Source: a virus. From it: a stretch of DNA of 31,027 nt. The stretch lies in the IMG/VR virus record IMGVR_UViG_3300049491_000189, positions 1-31,027 of that record. One strand, given 5' to 3'. This document shows, piece after piece, positions 24,303 to 30,733 of the stretch. The position numbers and the translations under genes are program-made. Below the pieces are notes generated by a model. That model searched no databases. It was given only the letters and a program-made list of their open reading frames with translations, and had not been told where the DNA came from. Each line of letters begins with the position of its first letter. The stretch's first letter is position 1.

Positions 24303-25823
24303 TTAAGAACGGACAGAACGTTTAATAATATCCCATTTATTAGGCATATCTTCAAGCCTTGCCATAAGGTCGGGATAAGTTGATAATACAGCTTGTTCAG
24401 CATTATCATTATCTGCTTTGACAGTTAAAATAAACTCATGCTGTGTACCATCTGGTTCAATCGTACCATTGATAACATGGATAAAACCAAGTGTAATTTC
24501 TTCACCATCTTTATAATGATAATACTTAACAGGTTCACCCCACACTGATTGCTCACTAATTAATTTGGCTTTGCCAGACTTAATAAGCGACTCTCCGAAA
24601 CGCCTAAATCCATAGATTTCAGCCATAACCCTGCGGACTTCCGCATTTTCTTCTTTGAGTATTTCCTCAGGGGTAATCAATTCTTTCTGCATAATTACCC
24701 ATTCTGGAACGCGTACCCCATGATAACTATATAGACTCATCCCATCACGCCATTTGCAAAACGGGCCATTAGCATTGTGTGGCCTATTTTGTTCATCAAC
24801 CATCAGCAATTCTGGCCTATCAGAAATTATGCAAAATTCAGAGTGCATGATACGATAACTTCCGTGCATTGCCGCCATTTCCCAATATTGGTATTTACTA
24901 TAATCAATATCTAGTTTTGCCACATGGCGGAAAAATGAAATAAAAGAATCCCAAGAAGACCAGAAATTACCACCTTGATACATACGATATGATTTTACGG
25001 CACATTCAAATCCAAATTTACCAATATTTAATTTAATACCTGCTAATATGTAACCAGAAACAGAAGAATACCAATTTTTGTTTATGGCCTCACTGGTGGC
25101 AGCATCGGTGGCCTCACGGGTGGCATCATAGGTGGCATCACGGGTGGCATCATCGGTGGCCTCACGGGTGGCAGCATAGGTGGCATCATAGGTGGCATCA
25201 CGGGTGGCATCATCGGTGGCCTCACGGGTGGCATCATAGGTGGCATCATCGGTGGCATCATAGGTGGCCTCACGGGCGGCATCATCGGTGGCAGCATCGG
25301 TGGCAACATCGGTGGCCTCACGGGTGGCAGCATAGGTGGCATCATAGGTGGCCTCACGGGCGGCATCATCGGTGGCCTCACGGGTGGCAGCATAGGTGGC
25401 AACATCGGTGGCCTCACGGGTGGCAGCATCGGTGGCATCATCTATGGCCTCACGGGTGGCAGCATAGGTGGCATCATAGGTGGCAACATAGGTGGCCTGA
25501 CGGGTGGCAACATCGGTGGCCTCACGGGTGGCAGCATAGGTGGCATCATCGGTGGCATTATTTTTGCGTTTACACCAAATAGCCGCAGCAAATCCCCCTG
25601 CAAAACACGCTACCATTGGCGATGGGACAAAGACAATCCTATGCTCAGGAGGTGGCGTTATGCCAGCCGATTCATACAATCCCTTTATGGCAATACGCAT
25701 TTGTGCTCTGTCATGGTCGTCCATAGGCTTTGTGGACATTGCATTAGCAATCCACTTATCACGCCATGCATCGAGTTGTTCTTTATGTTCTGGGTGGTCT
25801 TTGAATGAGTATTTTTTAGACAT
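24303..25823 (-). CDS. DUF6745-family protein with ATxx tetrapeptide repeat region, 506 aa
   Basis: A 506-residue protein in three parts. Residues 1-88 resemble the family N-terminus (GLYESAGITPPPEHRIVFVPSPMVACF in part). Residues about 90-249 are some 40 tetrapeptide units A-T-x-x, mostly ATRE, ATDD, ATYD, ATYA and ATDV. Residues 250-506 match my memory of the DUF6745 core: FCIISDRPELL, RPHNANGPFCKWRDG, YSYHGVRVPEWVI, ENAEVRRVMAEIYGFRRFG. Other family members carry a comparable low-complexity four-residue repeat (xxS[VL] type) at this place. Function is unknown. There are no membrane segments other than one short hydrophobic stretch at 68-83. The uniform repeat codons suggest recent expansion; length variation between strains is likely. 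Confidence 0.75.
   Translation of the reverse strand: MSKKYSFKDHPEHKEQLDAWRDKWIANAMSTKPMDDHDRAQMRIAIKGLYESAGITPPPEHRIVFVPSPMVACFAGGFAAAIWCKRKNNATDDATYAATREATDVATRQATYVATYDATYAATREAIDDATDAATREATDVATYAATREATDDAAREATYDATYAATREATDVATDAATDDAAREATYDATDDATYDATREATDDATRDATYDATYAATREATDDATRDATYDATREATDAATSEAINKNWYSSVSGYILAGIKLNIGKFGFECAVKSYRMYQGGNFWSSWDSFISFFRHVAKLDIDYSKYQYWEMAAMHGSYRIMHSEFCIISDRPELLMVDEQNRPHNANGPFCKWRDGMSLYSYHGVRVPEWVIMQKELITPEEILKEENAEVRRVMAEIYGFRRFGESLIKSGKAKLISEQSVWGEPVKYYHYKDGEEITLGFIHVINGTIEPDGTQHEFILTVKADNDNAEQAVLSTYPDLMARLEDMPNKWDIIKRSVRS
25077..25556 (-). repeat. 12-bp tandem repeat array inside the DUF6745 gene
   Basis: About 40 tandem 12-bp units; on the plus strand each reads GGTGGC followed by six variable bases (ATCATC, CTCACG, AGCATA and others). 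The fixed part encodes Ala-Thr with invariant GCC ACC codons. The variable codons come from small sets: TAT, GAT or CGT, then GAT, GCT, GAG or GTT. All units keep the frame, so gains or losses would not truncate the protein. Confidence 0.9.
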
Positions 25824-25846
25824 AGTAATTTCCCTTTGGTTGGTGG

Positions 25847-26059
25847 TTAGTATGTAATCTTAACGTGCGGCACTTCGCCGTTCGGTGCGTAGGCTTGGTA
25901 TACCGTTAGCAATTGCCGTTTGGTTTCTAACGAGAGTGATTCATGCTCCATAAGCCATATCTGATAATCACCCACTGCGGCGTTGGTAACATAGCGCACC
26001 AACTCTTTAACCTTATCCTGAAACGCAGAAGTTGCGTCTATGGTGGTAATGTCGTTCAT
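25847..26059 (-). CDS. hypothetical early protein, 70 aa
   Basis: A 70-residue mostly helical protein (AFQDKVKELVRYVTNAAVGDY, ESLSLETKRQLLTVYQAY in parts) with GGGA about nine bases before the ATG. It is the first gene of the minus-strand operon that runs to 21372, and the divergent promoter region lies just upstream. The DUF6745 gene follows 23 bases later. No family was recognised. First-gene position makes an early regulator or anti-host factor possible, but no helix-turn-helix pattern is convincing. Confidence 0.6.
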   Translation of the reverse strand: MNDITTIDATSAFQDKVKELVRYVTNAAVGDYQIWLMEHESLSLETKRQLLTVYQAYAPNGEVPHVKITY

Positions 26060-26093
26060 AGTTTAGTTCCCTTGTTATTTGTACACGAACCCT

Positions 26094-26145
26094 AAAACTA
26101 TAAATTCCACTTGTCAAATAGAAAATTATAGTATTTTATAGTTTT
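26094..26145. promoter_or_regulatory. inverted and repeated TTATAGT sites in the divergent control region
   Basis: AAAACTATAAA (26094-26104) is the exact reverse complement of TTTATAGTTTT (26135-26145). A further TTATAGT lies at 26126-26132, inside the minus promoter candidate. Three copies of one heptamer within 50 bp of a divergent promoter are what an operator for a shared repressor could look like; AT-richness makes chance copies possible. A plus-strand -35-like TTGTCA is at 26111-26116. Confidence 0.4.
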
Positions 26146-26153
26146 TATGACAG
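26125..26153 (-). promoter_or_regulatory. candidate promoter for the minus-strand operon
   Basis: On the minus strand, CTGTCA (26153-26148, four of six bases of TTGACA), a 17-bp spacer and a perfect TATAAT (26130-26125) lie 66 bp before the first gene of the operon (ATG at 26059). Predicted start near 26117. The -35 box overlaps the first codons of the divergent helicase gene, so the two directions may compete for polymerase. Confidence 0.5.
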
Positions 26154-27529
26154 ACATCATCCTGCGCGATTACCAGACTGACTTAGTAGAGGCTGTGAGA
26201 GCCAGTTACGGCGCGGGTTATCGCAGTGTGTGTATGGTTGCAAGTACCGGATTCGGAAAAACGGTCTGCTTTATATACATCACCAACAACGCCACACTGA
26301 AGGGCAAACGCACACTTATTATTGCACACAGGCGCAAACTGGTGACGCAAACTGCGGAGTATATCAGTAGTCCGTTTTCCTACATCATGGCAGGGCGTGA
26401 GTATAACCCTGATGTATTGATTCAGGTTGCCAGCATACAAACGCTGGTACGCAGGCTTGATACGCTGGATTTCACCCCTGATTTCATCATTGCAGACGAG
26501 GGGCATCTAGCGGCATCAGATTCATATAAGCGTGTGTATGAGCGTTTTCCACAGGCTAGGCGGCTGATAGTCACCGCAACGCCGGAACTGTTTTCTGGGC
26601 GCGGTATGCGCGAGATATGCGACTCTATGGTGGTTGGCATCGGCATGAAAGAGCTGATACGGCGAGGCAGTTTGGTCAAAACACGCGTTATTGCACCCCC
26701 GATTGTGGACGTATCTGGTGTGGCAACGGTAAACGGTGACTATGATGCAGAGGCAGTGGCAGCGATTATTGAGAGGCCAACGATACACGGGAATATATTG
26801 CAAACGTACCGTGAGTGGGCATTGGATAGGGTTACGCTGGCATTTTGCAACACGGTGGCGGAATCCATACGCATGGCGGCATTATTCAATGCGAACGGCA
26901 TAGCGGCAGAATCACTCGACGCAAACAGTGATGATGATTGGAAGGAAGCGGTATTGGAACGGCTAGAGGGTGGCGATATAGCCGTGCTGTTTAATTGTGC
27001 GCTATACATCGAGGGATTGGATATACCCGCGATAAACTGCATCATAGACTTGGCAGCGACACATCGCGTTACACGGTACTTGCAGAAAATAGGGCGTGGC
27101 ACAAGGCCAGCAGACGGTAAGGTGGATAACCTGTATATTGATACCACTGGTAACTGGCTGCGTCACGGTATGCCAGCGCAAGATAGGGATTGGACGCTTG
27201 ATGGTATGGTGCGCCGTAAGAAAGTGGAAGAACACCCCGATAACCTTACCATAAGGCAATGCCCTGCGTGTTATGCTGTGTTTGAAACAGCCGAGCACTG
27301 CCCTGAATGCGGCGTGATAATTCCCGTGAAACAGCGTAAGATTAAAACAAAAGACGGGTGGCTAACTGAGATAGAAATTGAAGAAATTGATTTAAAAAAG
27401 CGCAATGATAAAATGGAGGAGTGGAAAGCCGTAACAATGGGCGACTGGCTGGCAATAGCCGGGAAACGCGGGTATGCTAAAGGGTGGGCTTACATGAGGT
27501 ATAACTTGAAAAAAGGGAAGAAAAAATGA
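26147..27529 (+). CDS. SF2 DEAD/DEAH-type helicase with C-terminal zinc finger, 460 aa
   Basis: A 460-residue protein starting MTDIILRDYQ (Q motif-like). Walker A is ASTGFGKT (Lys38), motif II is DEGH (117-120, a variant of DEAH), motif III TATP (143-146) and motif VI QKIGRGTR (313-320). A CPxC...CPxCG zinc finger follows (Cys372, 375, 385, 388), then a basic C-terminus. It likely unwinds DNA or branched structures in phage replication or recombination; the class also includes uncharacterised phage helicases with a RecG/UvsW-like outline. There is no ribosome site before the ATG, which is preceded by TTTTT, so the transcript may be leaderless. It overlaps the next gene (ATGA). Confidence 0.9.
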   Translation: MTDIILRDYQTDLVEAVRASYGAGYRSVCMVASTGFGKTVCFIYITNNATLKGKRTLIIAHRRKLVTQTAEYISSPFSYIMAGREYNPDVLIQVASIQTLVRRLDTLDFTPDFIIADEGHLAASDSYKRVYERFPQARRLIVTATPELFSGRGMREICDSMVVGIGMKELIRRGSLVKTRVIAPPIVDVSGVATVNGDYDAEAVAAIIERPTIHGNILQTYREWALDRVTLAFCNTVAESIRMAALFNANGIAAESLDANSDDDWKEAVLERLEGGDIAVLFNCALYIEGLDIPAINCIIDLAATHRVTRYLQKIGRGTRPADGKVDNLYIDTTGNWLRHGMPAQDRDWTLDGMVRRKKVEEHPDNLTIRQCPACYAVFETAEHCPECGVIIPVKQRKIKTKDGWLTEIEIEEIDLKKRNDKMEEWKAVTMGDWLAIAGKRGYAKGWAYMRYNLKKGKKK

Positions 27530-28353
27530 TTAAAGATTTTATTAATGAGAAACGATTCAAAGGTGAGAAATTAGTTCCTTATTTGGGAATTGATGCAACG
27601 GCGGCAAGTCTGCATGTGGGGCATTTAATACCTCTTTTGGCTATATCAAAATATGAAACGCCTTACATTCTGGTGGGGACAGAAACTGCTATGATAGGCG
27701 ACCCGACCGGAAAGACCGAGCAACGTCAAAAACTTGATATGAGTATTGTTTCTTCTAATCGTGATAGCATTATCGCGCAAGTTCGGAAACTTATACCTTC
27801 TGCAAATATCGTGGAAAATTCGCCATTAAACCTTAATGAAATTTCTGATTTTATTTCTATAAATAAATTGATAAAATATCAGATATTTGCTAATCGCTTA
27901 GCTGATGGCAATAATTTATCATTATCTGAAATGATTTATCCTGTGCGCCAAGCAAATGATTTCCTGAATCTTAACCGTAAATATGGTGTTAATCTGCAAG
28001 TTGGTGGTTCCGACCAATACACCAACATACTTGCTGGTATTGATTTAATCCGCGCGATTGATAAGGTTAATGTATTTGGGAAAACAACACATTTATTAAA
28101 TGCAAAATCAGGAAAAAAAATAAGCAAAAGTGAAGGTGGTGCAGTTTATCTAACAGATGACCCATTCAAAGTGTGGCACTTTTTCAGGAACATAAAAGAT
28201 ACAGATTTACCCATTTTTGGTGGAGATATACCTATTGATGCAGAGTTAATTAACCAAACAAAAGTAGAAATTGCTGGAAAAATGGTTTCATGGTATTTTG
28301 GCGAAGATATTGCTACCCAATGTGAGTTAATGGCTAAAATTATTTATAAATGA
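27526..28353 (+). CDS. tyrosyl-tRNA synthetase-like catalytic domain, no anticodon or S4 domain, 275 aa
   Basis: A class I synthetase catalytic domain of TyrRS type. HIGH-box HVGH is at 30-33 within GIDATAASLHVGH, GDPTGKTEQR at 59-67, and KMSKS-like KISKS at 198-202. Residues matching the tyrosine pocket of bacterial TyrRS are all present by my reading: Tyr19 (Tyr34), Tyr138 (Tyr169), Gln142 (Gln173), Asp145 (Asp176), Gln164 (Gln195). A normal bacterial enzyme has about 420 residues; here the protein ends shortly after the catalytic core (at 275), so the anticodon-binding and S4 domains are absent. It may activate tyrosine and pass it to a non-standard acceptor, or be a relic. The gene is much more AT-rich than the helicase it overlaps. 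Confidence 0.85.
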   Translation: MIKDFINEKRFKGEKLVPYLGIDATAASLHVGHLIPLLAISKYETPYILVGTETAMIGDPTGKTEQRQKLDMSIVSSNRDSIIAQVRKLIPSANIVENSPLNLNEISDFISINKLIKYQIFANRLADGNNLSLSEMIYPVRQANDFLNLNRKYGVNLQVGGSDQYTNILAGIDLIRAIDKVNVFGKTTHLLNAKSGKKISKSEGGAVYLTDDPFKVWHFFRNIKDTDLPIFGGDIPIDAELINQTKVEIAGKMVSWYFGEDIATQCELMAKIIYK

Positions 28354-28369
28354 TAAGGAGGCTATTTGA

Positions 28370-28495
28370 ATGCCATACGAAAGACCGCAGCAAACACAAG
28401 AGCAGTTAGAAACCGAGCGACTCACCAACGAGAAGTTGCTTGAGCAGGCAAACATCAACGCACGAGAATTATTGAAGCGGTATGAAAGAAAGTAG
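28370..28495 (+). CDS. small charged helical protein, 41 aa
   Basis: A 41-residue frame with an excellent AAGGAGG site (28355-28361) eight bases before the ATG. The sequence is one long charged helix (QEQLETERLTNEKLLEQAN and ARELLKRYERK). Its last 14 bases overlap the VRR-NUC nuclease start in another frame, so translation of the two may be coupled. Small coiled-coil proteins before phage nucleases are common, but no function is recognised. The strong ribosome site and overlap support it as a real gene. Confidence 0.6.
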   Translation: MPYERPQQTQEQLETERLTNEKLLEQANINARELLKRYERK

Positions 28496-28805
28496 CGTAC
28501 TCAAACGGGTTTGGGTTGAAGCGTCAAAGCAGGGGTATAAGCTATTCCGCAATCAGGTTGGGTTATATAAGTTGGCAGACGGGCGCGTAATACGCTCAGG
28601 TTTGTGTGTCGGCAGTAGTGATTTAATTGGCTGGAAAAAAGTCCGTATCATGCAGGATATGGTTGGTATGGATATATGCCAGTTTGCTGCAATAGAGTGC
28701 AAGTCAGAAAAAGGCCGATTATCCCCAGAACAAGAGAAGTTTTTACACGCTGTATTGCTTGCTGGCGGCATTGGTAAAGTAGTTAAAAGCGTGGATGATT
28801 TGTAA
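28482..28805 (+). CDS. VRR-NUC domain nuclease, 107 aa
   Basis: A 107-residue stand-alone VRR-NUC nuclease of usual length. The PD-(D/E)xK-like site is Asp47 in VGSSDLIGW and Glu72-x-Lys74 in AAIECKSEKGRLSPEQEKFL, followed by the conserved GGIGKVVKSVDD end. Phage members of this family probably cut branched DNA such as Holliday junctions during recombination and packaging. Its gene follows the helicase and the TyrRS-like gene, so a replication/repair function for the cassette is reasonable. It is the last gene on the plus strand here; the stop is at 28803-28805. Confidence 0.85.
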   Translation: MKESSVLKRVWVEASKQGYKLFRNQVGLYKLADGRVIRSGLCVGSSDLIGWKKVRIMQDMVGMDICQFAAIECKSEKGRLSPEQEKFLHAVLLAGGIGKVVKSVDDL

Positions 28806-28999
28806 TCAAAATGTCCGGTTTGGCATGGCAGGGATATGACTAAGCACAGAAGCCCCACCATGCACTAAGCTGTAGGGATTACCTACATCACGCCTTGCGG
28901 CGGTAGTAATAAAGAGGCGGCAATTTTAGCATTGCTAAAAGGCTTGCCGCCTACTATGCCGACTAGGTTCTCCCAGTCCTAAGCGTGGACAGTATAGCA
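28806..28999. other. hairpin-rich non-coding stretch between convergent operons
   Basis: 194 bp with no supported gene. On the plus strand it contains GCATGG/CCATGC (28823-28828 and 28858-28863) with inner GGG/CCC pairing, TGTAGG-GATTA-CCTACA (28871-28887), CGCC-TTGC-GGCG (28891-28902) and the large hairpin 28915-28952. Four stems in under 140 bases is more than expected by chance and suggests a structured RNA or a bidirectional termination region. No tRNA pattern could be fitted. Confidence 0.45.
28915..28952 (-). terminator. strong hairpin, possible minus-strand (or bidirectional) terminator
   Basis: AGGCGGCAA (28915-28923) pairs with TTGCCGCCT (28944-28952), and inside it TTTTAGC-ATT-GCTAAAA (28924-28940) continues the stem with a three-base GGC bulge, giving 16 pairs. 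Downstream in the minus direction the transcript reads CTTTATTAC, a modest U-rich run; in the plus direction no U-run follows. It lies just after the last gene of the right-hand minus block (ends 29000), where a terminator is expected. Confidence 0.4.
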
Positions 29000-29260
29000 T
29001 TAATCGCGTATGACGGCAATTGCTGCTTTCATGCGCTCATAAAGCGGGATAGGCATAGTTGCCTTATCGCTATAAATCACATTGCATCTCATAGTCATGA
29101 GTAGATTCTCTACTTCACTTTCGACAGATTGCTGCTTACACGATTCATAATAGCTAACAAATGTCCGCAGCCTATCCTCATGCTCTTTGTAGAACGGTGA
29201 GTAGGGTGCGTTATCGGCTATAGCCTGTTCAAATGCTTTGTTGTTTGTGAAATCAGTCAT
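29000..29260 (-). CDS. hypothetical protein, 86 aa
   Basis: An 86-residue, charged, mostly helical protein (AFEQAIADNAPYSPFY, VESEVENLLMTMRCNVI, PLYERMKAAIAVIRD). No motif or family was recognised. Its ATG overlaps the stop of the upstream Cys-rich gene by four bases. It is the last gene of the right-hand minus block, ahead of the hairpin-rich stretch. The composition fits a small soluble early protein. Confidence 0.6.
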   Translation of the reverse strand: MTDFTNNKAFEQAIADNAPYSPFYKEHEDRLRTFVSYYESCKQQSVESEVENLLMTMRCNVIYSDKATMPIPLYERMKAAIAVIRD

Positions 29261-29514
29261 GCATTCCCCTCTAGTGCTTGTTTCGCTAATTTGCCCTTAT
29301 CATCTTCAACTGGCGCTTTCTCATAGATTGGGTTGCCCCTATAGCTTGCCTTACAAAAGGATTTATAGTTTTTGTCATCCGCATAAAACTTCAACGCCTC
29401 CCTCAGCCGCTTATTCTCAGCGCGGAGTTTATAAATCTCCGGTATTATGTAGCAAACACACTCCTCTGGTGAGCGAGCGCAACAGGTGCAACCCTGTCCT
29501 TGTATGTAACTCAT
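29257..29514 (-). CDS. small protein with N-terminal Cys cluster, 85 aa
   Basis: An 85-residue protein. The N-terminus GCTCCARSPEECVC carries five cysteines that could bind zinc. A helical segment (KLRAENKRLREALKFYADD) and a conserved-looking tail (VEDDKGKLAKQALEG) follow. The ALKFYAD...DxGKxAxxAL pattern is common in small phage proteins of unknown role. It overlaps the neighbours on both sides by four bases. A DNA- or RNA-binding zinc finger is possible, not shown. Confidence 0.65.
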   Translation of the reverse strand: MSYIQGQGCTCCARSPEECVCYIIPEIYKLRAENKRLREALKFYADDKNYKSFCKASYRGNPIYEKAPVEDDKGKLAKQALEGNA

Positions 29515-29678
29515 AACCCCTCCACCTTCTGCTTGCGCTTCTCTATCTCGTGGGCTTTGGCGGCTTGCCAGCCAGCATCAAAAAGCATGGAAGCATAATT
29601 ACCGTTTGGACAATATTCTATAGGATAAAAATTTTCACGTTTGTGAAATTCCTCAAAAGCCTTTTGCTCGTCAGTCAT
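29511..29678 (-). CDS. small hypothetical protein, 55 aa
   Basis: A 55-residue frame starting MTDEQKAFEEFHKRENFYP, with YCPNGNYASMLFDAGWQAAKA in the middle and a basic end. The ending AGWQAAKAxExE is typical of small phage proteins found in early operons. It overlaps the upstream gene's end by eight bases and the downstream start by four, so it fits the unbroken chain of coupled genes here. Function is unknown. Confidence 0.6.
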   Translation of the reverse strand: MTDEQKAFEEFHKRENFYPIEYCPNGNYASMLFDAGWQAAKAHEIEKRKQKVEGL

Positions 29679-30012
29679 TTTTGATTTTCTCCCATTCTGC
29701 TATTGCGCATTTAAGTGCATATCTCAGTTCATTATCACCGGGCATATAGGTGGTTCTATAAGCCTCTTTTTTGAACATCTTTAAGGATTTCTCCAAACGT
29801 TTTTCATATCCTTTAAAACAGCGTCGCGTGATTTGTGACTTCTGCATGGCCGCGATAGCATCCGGCAAGTCATAGGCAAGAATATCGAGTAAACGTATTT
29901 CCTGTTCTTCTGTTGCCTCTTTATCAGGTATGCGCGCAATAACTTTGCCAGCTAGTTGATAAGCCTCATTTAAAAGAACTTCAGCATTTTTTATAATCTC
30001 AAAATAAGTCAT
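29671..30012 (-). CDS. hypothetical helical protein, 113 aa
   Basis: A 113-residue, all-helical protein. AEVLLNEAYQLAGKVIARIP, then EATEEQEIRLLDILAYDLPDAI, then a basic segment KGYEKRLEKSLKMFKKEAY (partial) and a final helix. No motif was recognised. The first 14 bases overlap the metallophosphoesterase gene, so the two are made together. A structural partner of that enzyme is possible from the gene order only. Confidence 0.6.
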   Translation of the reverse strand: MTYFEIIKNAEVLLNEAYQLAGKVIARIPDKEATEEQEIRLLDILAYDLPDAIAAMQKSQITRRCFKGYEKRLEKSLKMFKKEAYRTTYMPGDNELRYALKCAIAEWEKIKND

Positions 30013-30523
30013 TTGCGTTTGCTCCGTATCGGTTGATGTTGTCCTTCAATTCTTCAATGCTCACTGGCGTTAAATTAATCTGCTCGGCAGATACGCATAT
30101 ATAGCGTTTATCTGGCAGTGTGTCGGTATGCGTATGCCCATGAATATTATATCTCCACCGTTCAAACTGACCTTTATGCACAGGAATGTGTGTAAGGATA
30201 AAATCCTCACCCATACCAATAGCCCCATAGAGCTTTTCAAAATACTTTAAATATTTAGCGGTAGGGTAGGTGTCATGGTTGCCCATAACAAGCTTCTTTC
30301 TGCCATTTAAGCGCCCCGCTATGGCAAGATTACGACTACCAAAGCAGAAATCACCTAAATGCCACACCAAATCCTGCTTACGCACCACGCTATTCCAACG
30401 CTTCACCAGTTCTTCGTCATGCTGTTCAATAGTAGCAAACGGACGAAACACCTTTGTTGCCTCAAAGGTGATGATACCCTTGTGTCCAAAATGTGTATCA
30501 CCAATGAAAAACGTGTTGCTCAT
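29999..30523 (-). CDS. calcineurin-like metallophosphoesterase, 174 aa
   Basis: A 174-residue enzyme with the complete metallophosphoesterase signature: GDTHFGH (Asp9, His11), WHLGDF, GNHD, THIP and GHTH. These bind two metals and hydrolyse phosphoesters; phage members often act on nucleotides or nucleic-acid ends. The frame extends to a GTG at 30538, but the ATG at 30523 is preferred because it starts directly at the motif-bearing strand (MSNTFFIGD) and overlaps the stop of a 15-codon frame (ATGA). It is followed by an unknown helical protein. Substrate is unknown. Confidence 0.85.
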   Translation of the reverse strand: MSNTFFIGDTHFGHKGIITFEATKVFRPFATIEQHDEELVKRWNSVVRKQDLVWHLGDFCFGSRNLAIAGRLNGRKKLVMGNHDTYPTAKYLKYFEKLYGAIGMGEDFILTHIPVHKGQFERWRYNIHGHTHTDTLPDKRYICVSAEQINLTPVSIEELKDNINRYGANANDLF

Positions 30524-30567
30524 ACAACCCACCCGCACGCCCAGAGTAATATGATGAGGCTAATCAT
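30520..30567 (-). CDS. possible 15-residue hydrophobic microprotein
   Basis: A 15-codon frame, MISLIILLWACGWVV, begins at an ATG inside the end of the 57-residue gene and stops on the ATG of the metallophosphoesterase (ATGA). It is entirely hydrophobic. It fills the only gap in this chain of coupled genes. It may be a real microprotein or only a bridge that carries ribosomes to the next start. Length alone makes it weak evidence. Confidence 0.25.
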   Translation of the reverse strand: MISLIILLWACGWVV

Positions 30568-30733
30568 TGGATGTGACTTTCTTTGACTTCGGTATTTTTA
30601 CCGAAACACGCTTCACTATGTGGCCGTCAGGACAAAATTCTTCTGCAAAATTCTTGTGCCAAAACAAATGAACGCGATAATCTATGATGGATAATTCGTC
30701 CCCGTCACATATTGCATAAGCATACTGCGCCAT
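30560..30733 (-). CDS. small hypothetical protein, 57 aa
   Basis: A 57-residue frame starting MAQYAYAICDGDELSIIDYR, with VHLFWHKNFAEEFCPDGHIV and a basic C-terminus. Its ATG overlaps the stop of the pentapeptide-repeat gene (TAATG at 30735-30731), so translation is coupled. The compact mixed sequence with two cysteines looks like a small soluble domain, but no family was recognised. It is too short to show in simple long-frame searches. Confidence 0.55.
   Translation of the reverse strand: MAQYAYAICDGDELSIIDYRVHLFWHKNFAEEFCPDGHIVKRVSVKIPKSKKVTSND

Noticed and set aside
25082-25441. Open frame MPPMLPPVRPP inside the 12-bp repeat array
   Set aside because: A 12-bp repeat with no stop is open in more than one frame. 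The frame that joins DUF6745-like flanks on both sides is the coding one.
25077-25556. CRISPR array
   Set aside because: The repeat is a continuous in-frame 12-bp unit with no spacers. The same holds for the 15-bp array at 30741-31027.
28806-28999. tRNA-Tyr gene near the synthetase-like gene
   Set aside because: There is a GGTTCTCCC that faintly recalls a T loop, but no acceptor stem, D arm or anticodon arm with GTA in the right spacing could be fitted.
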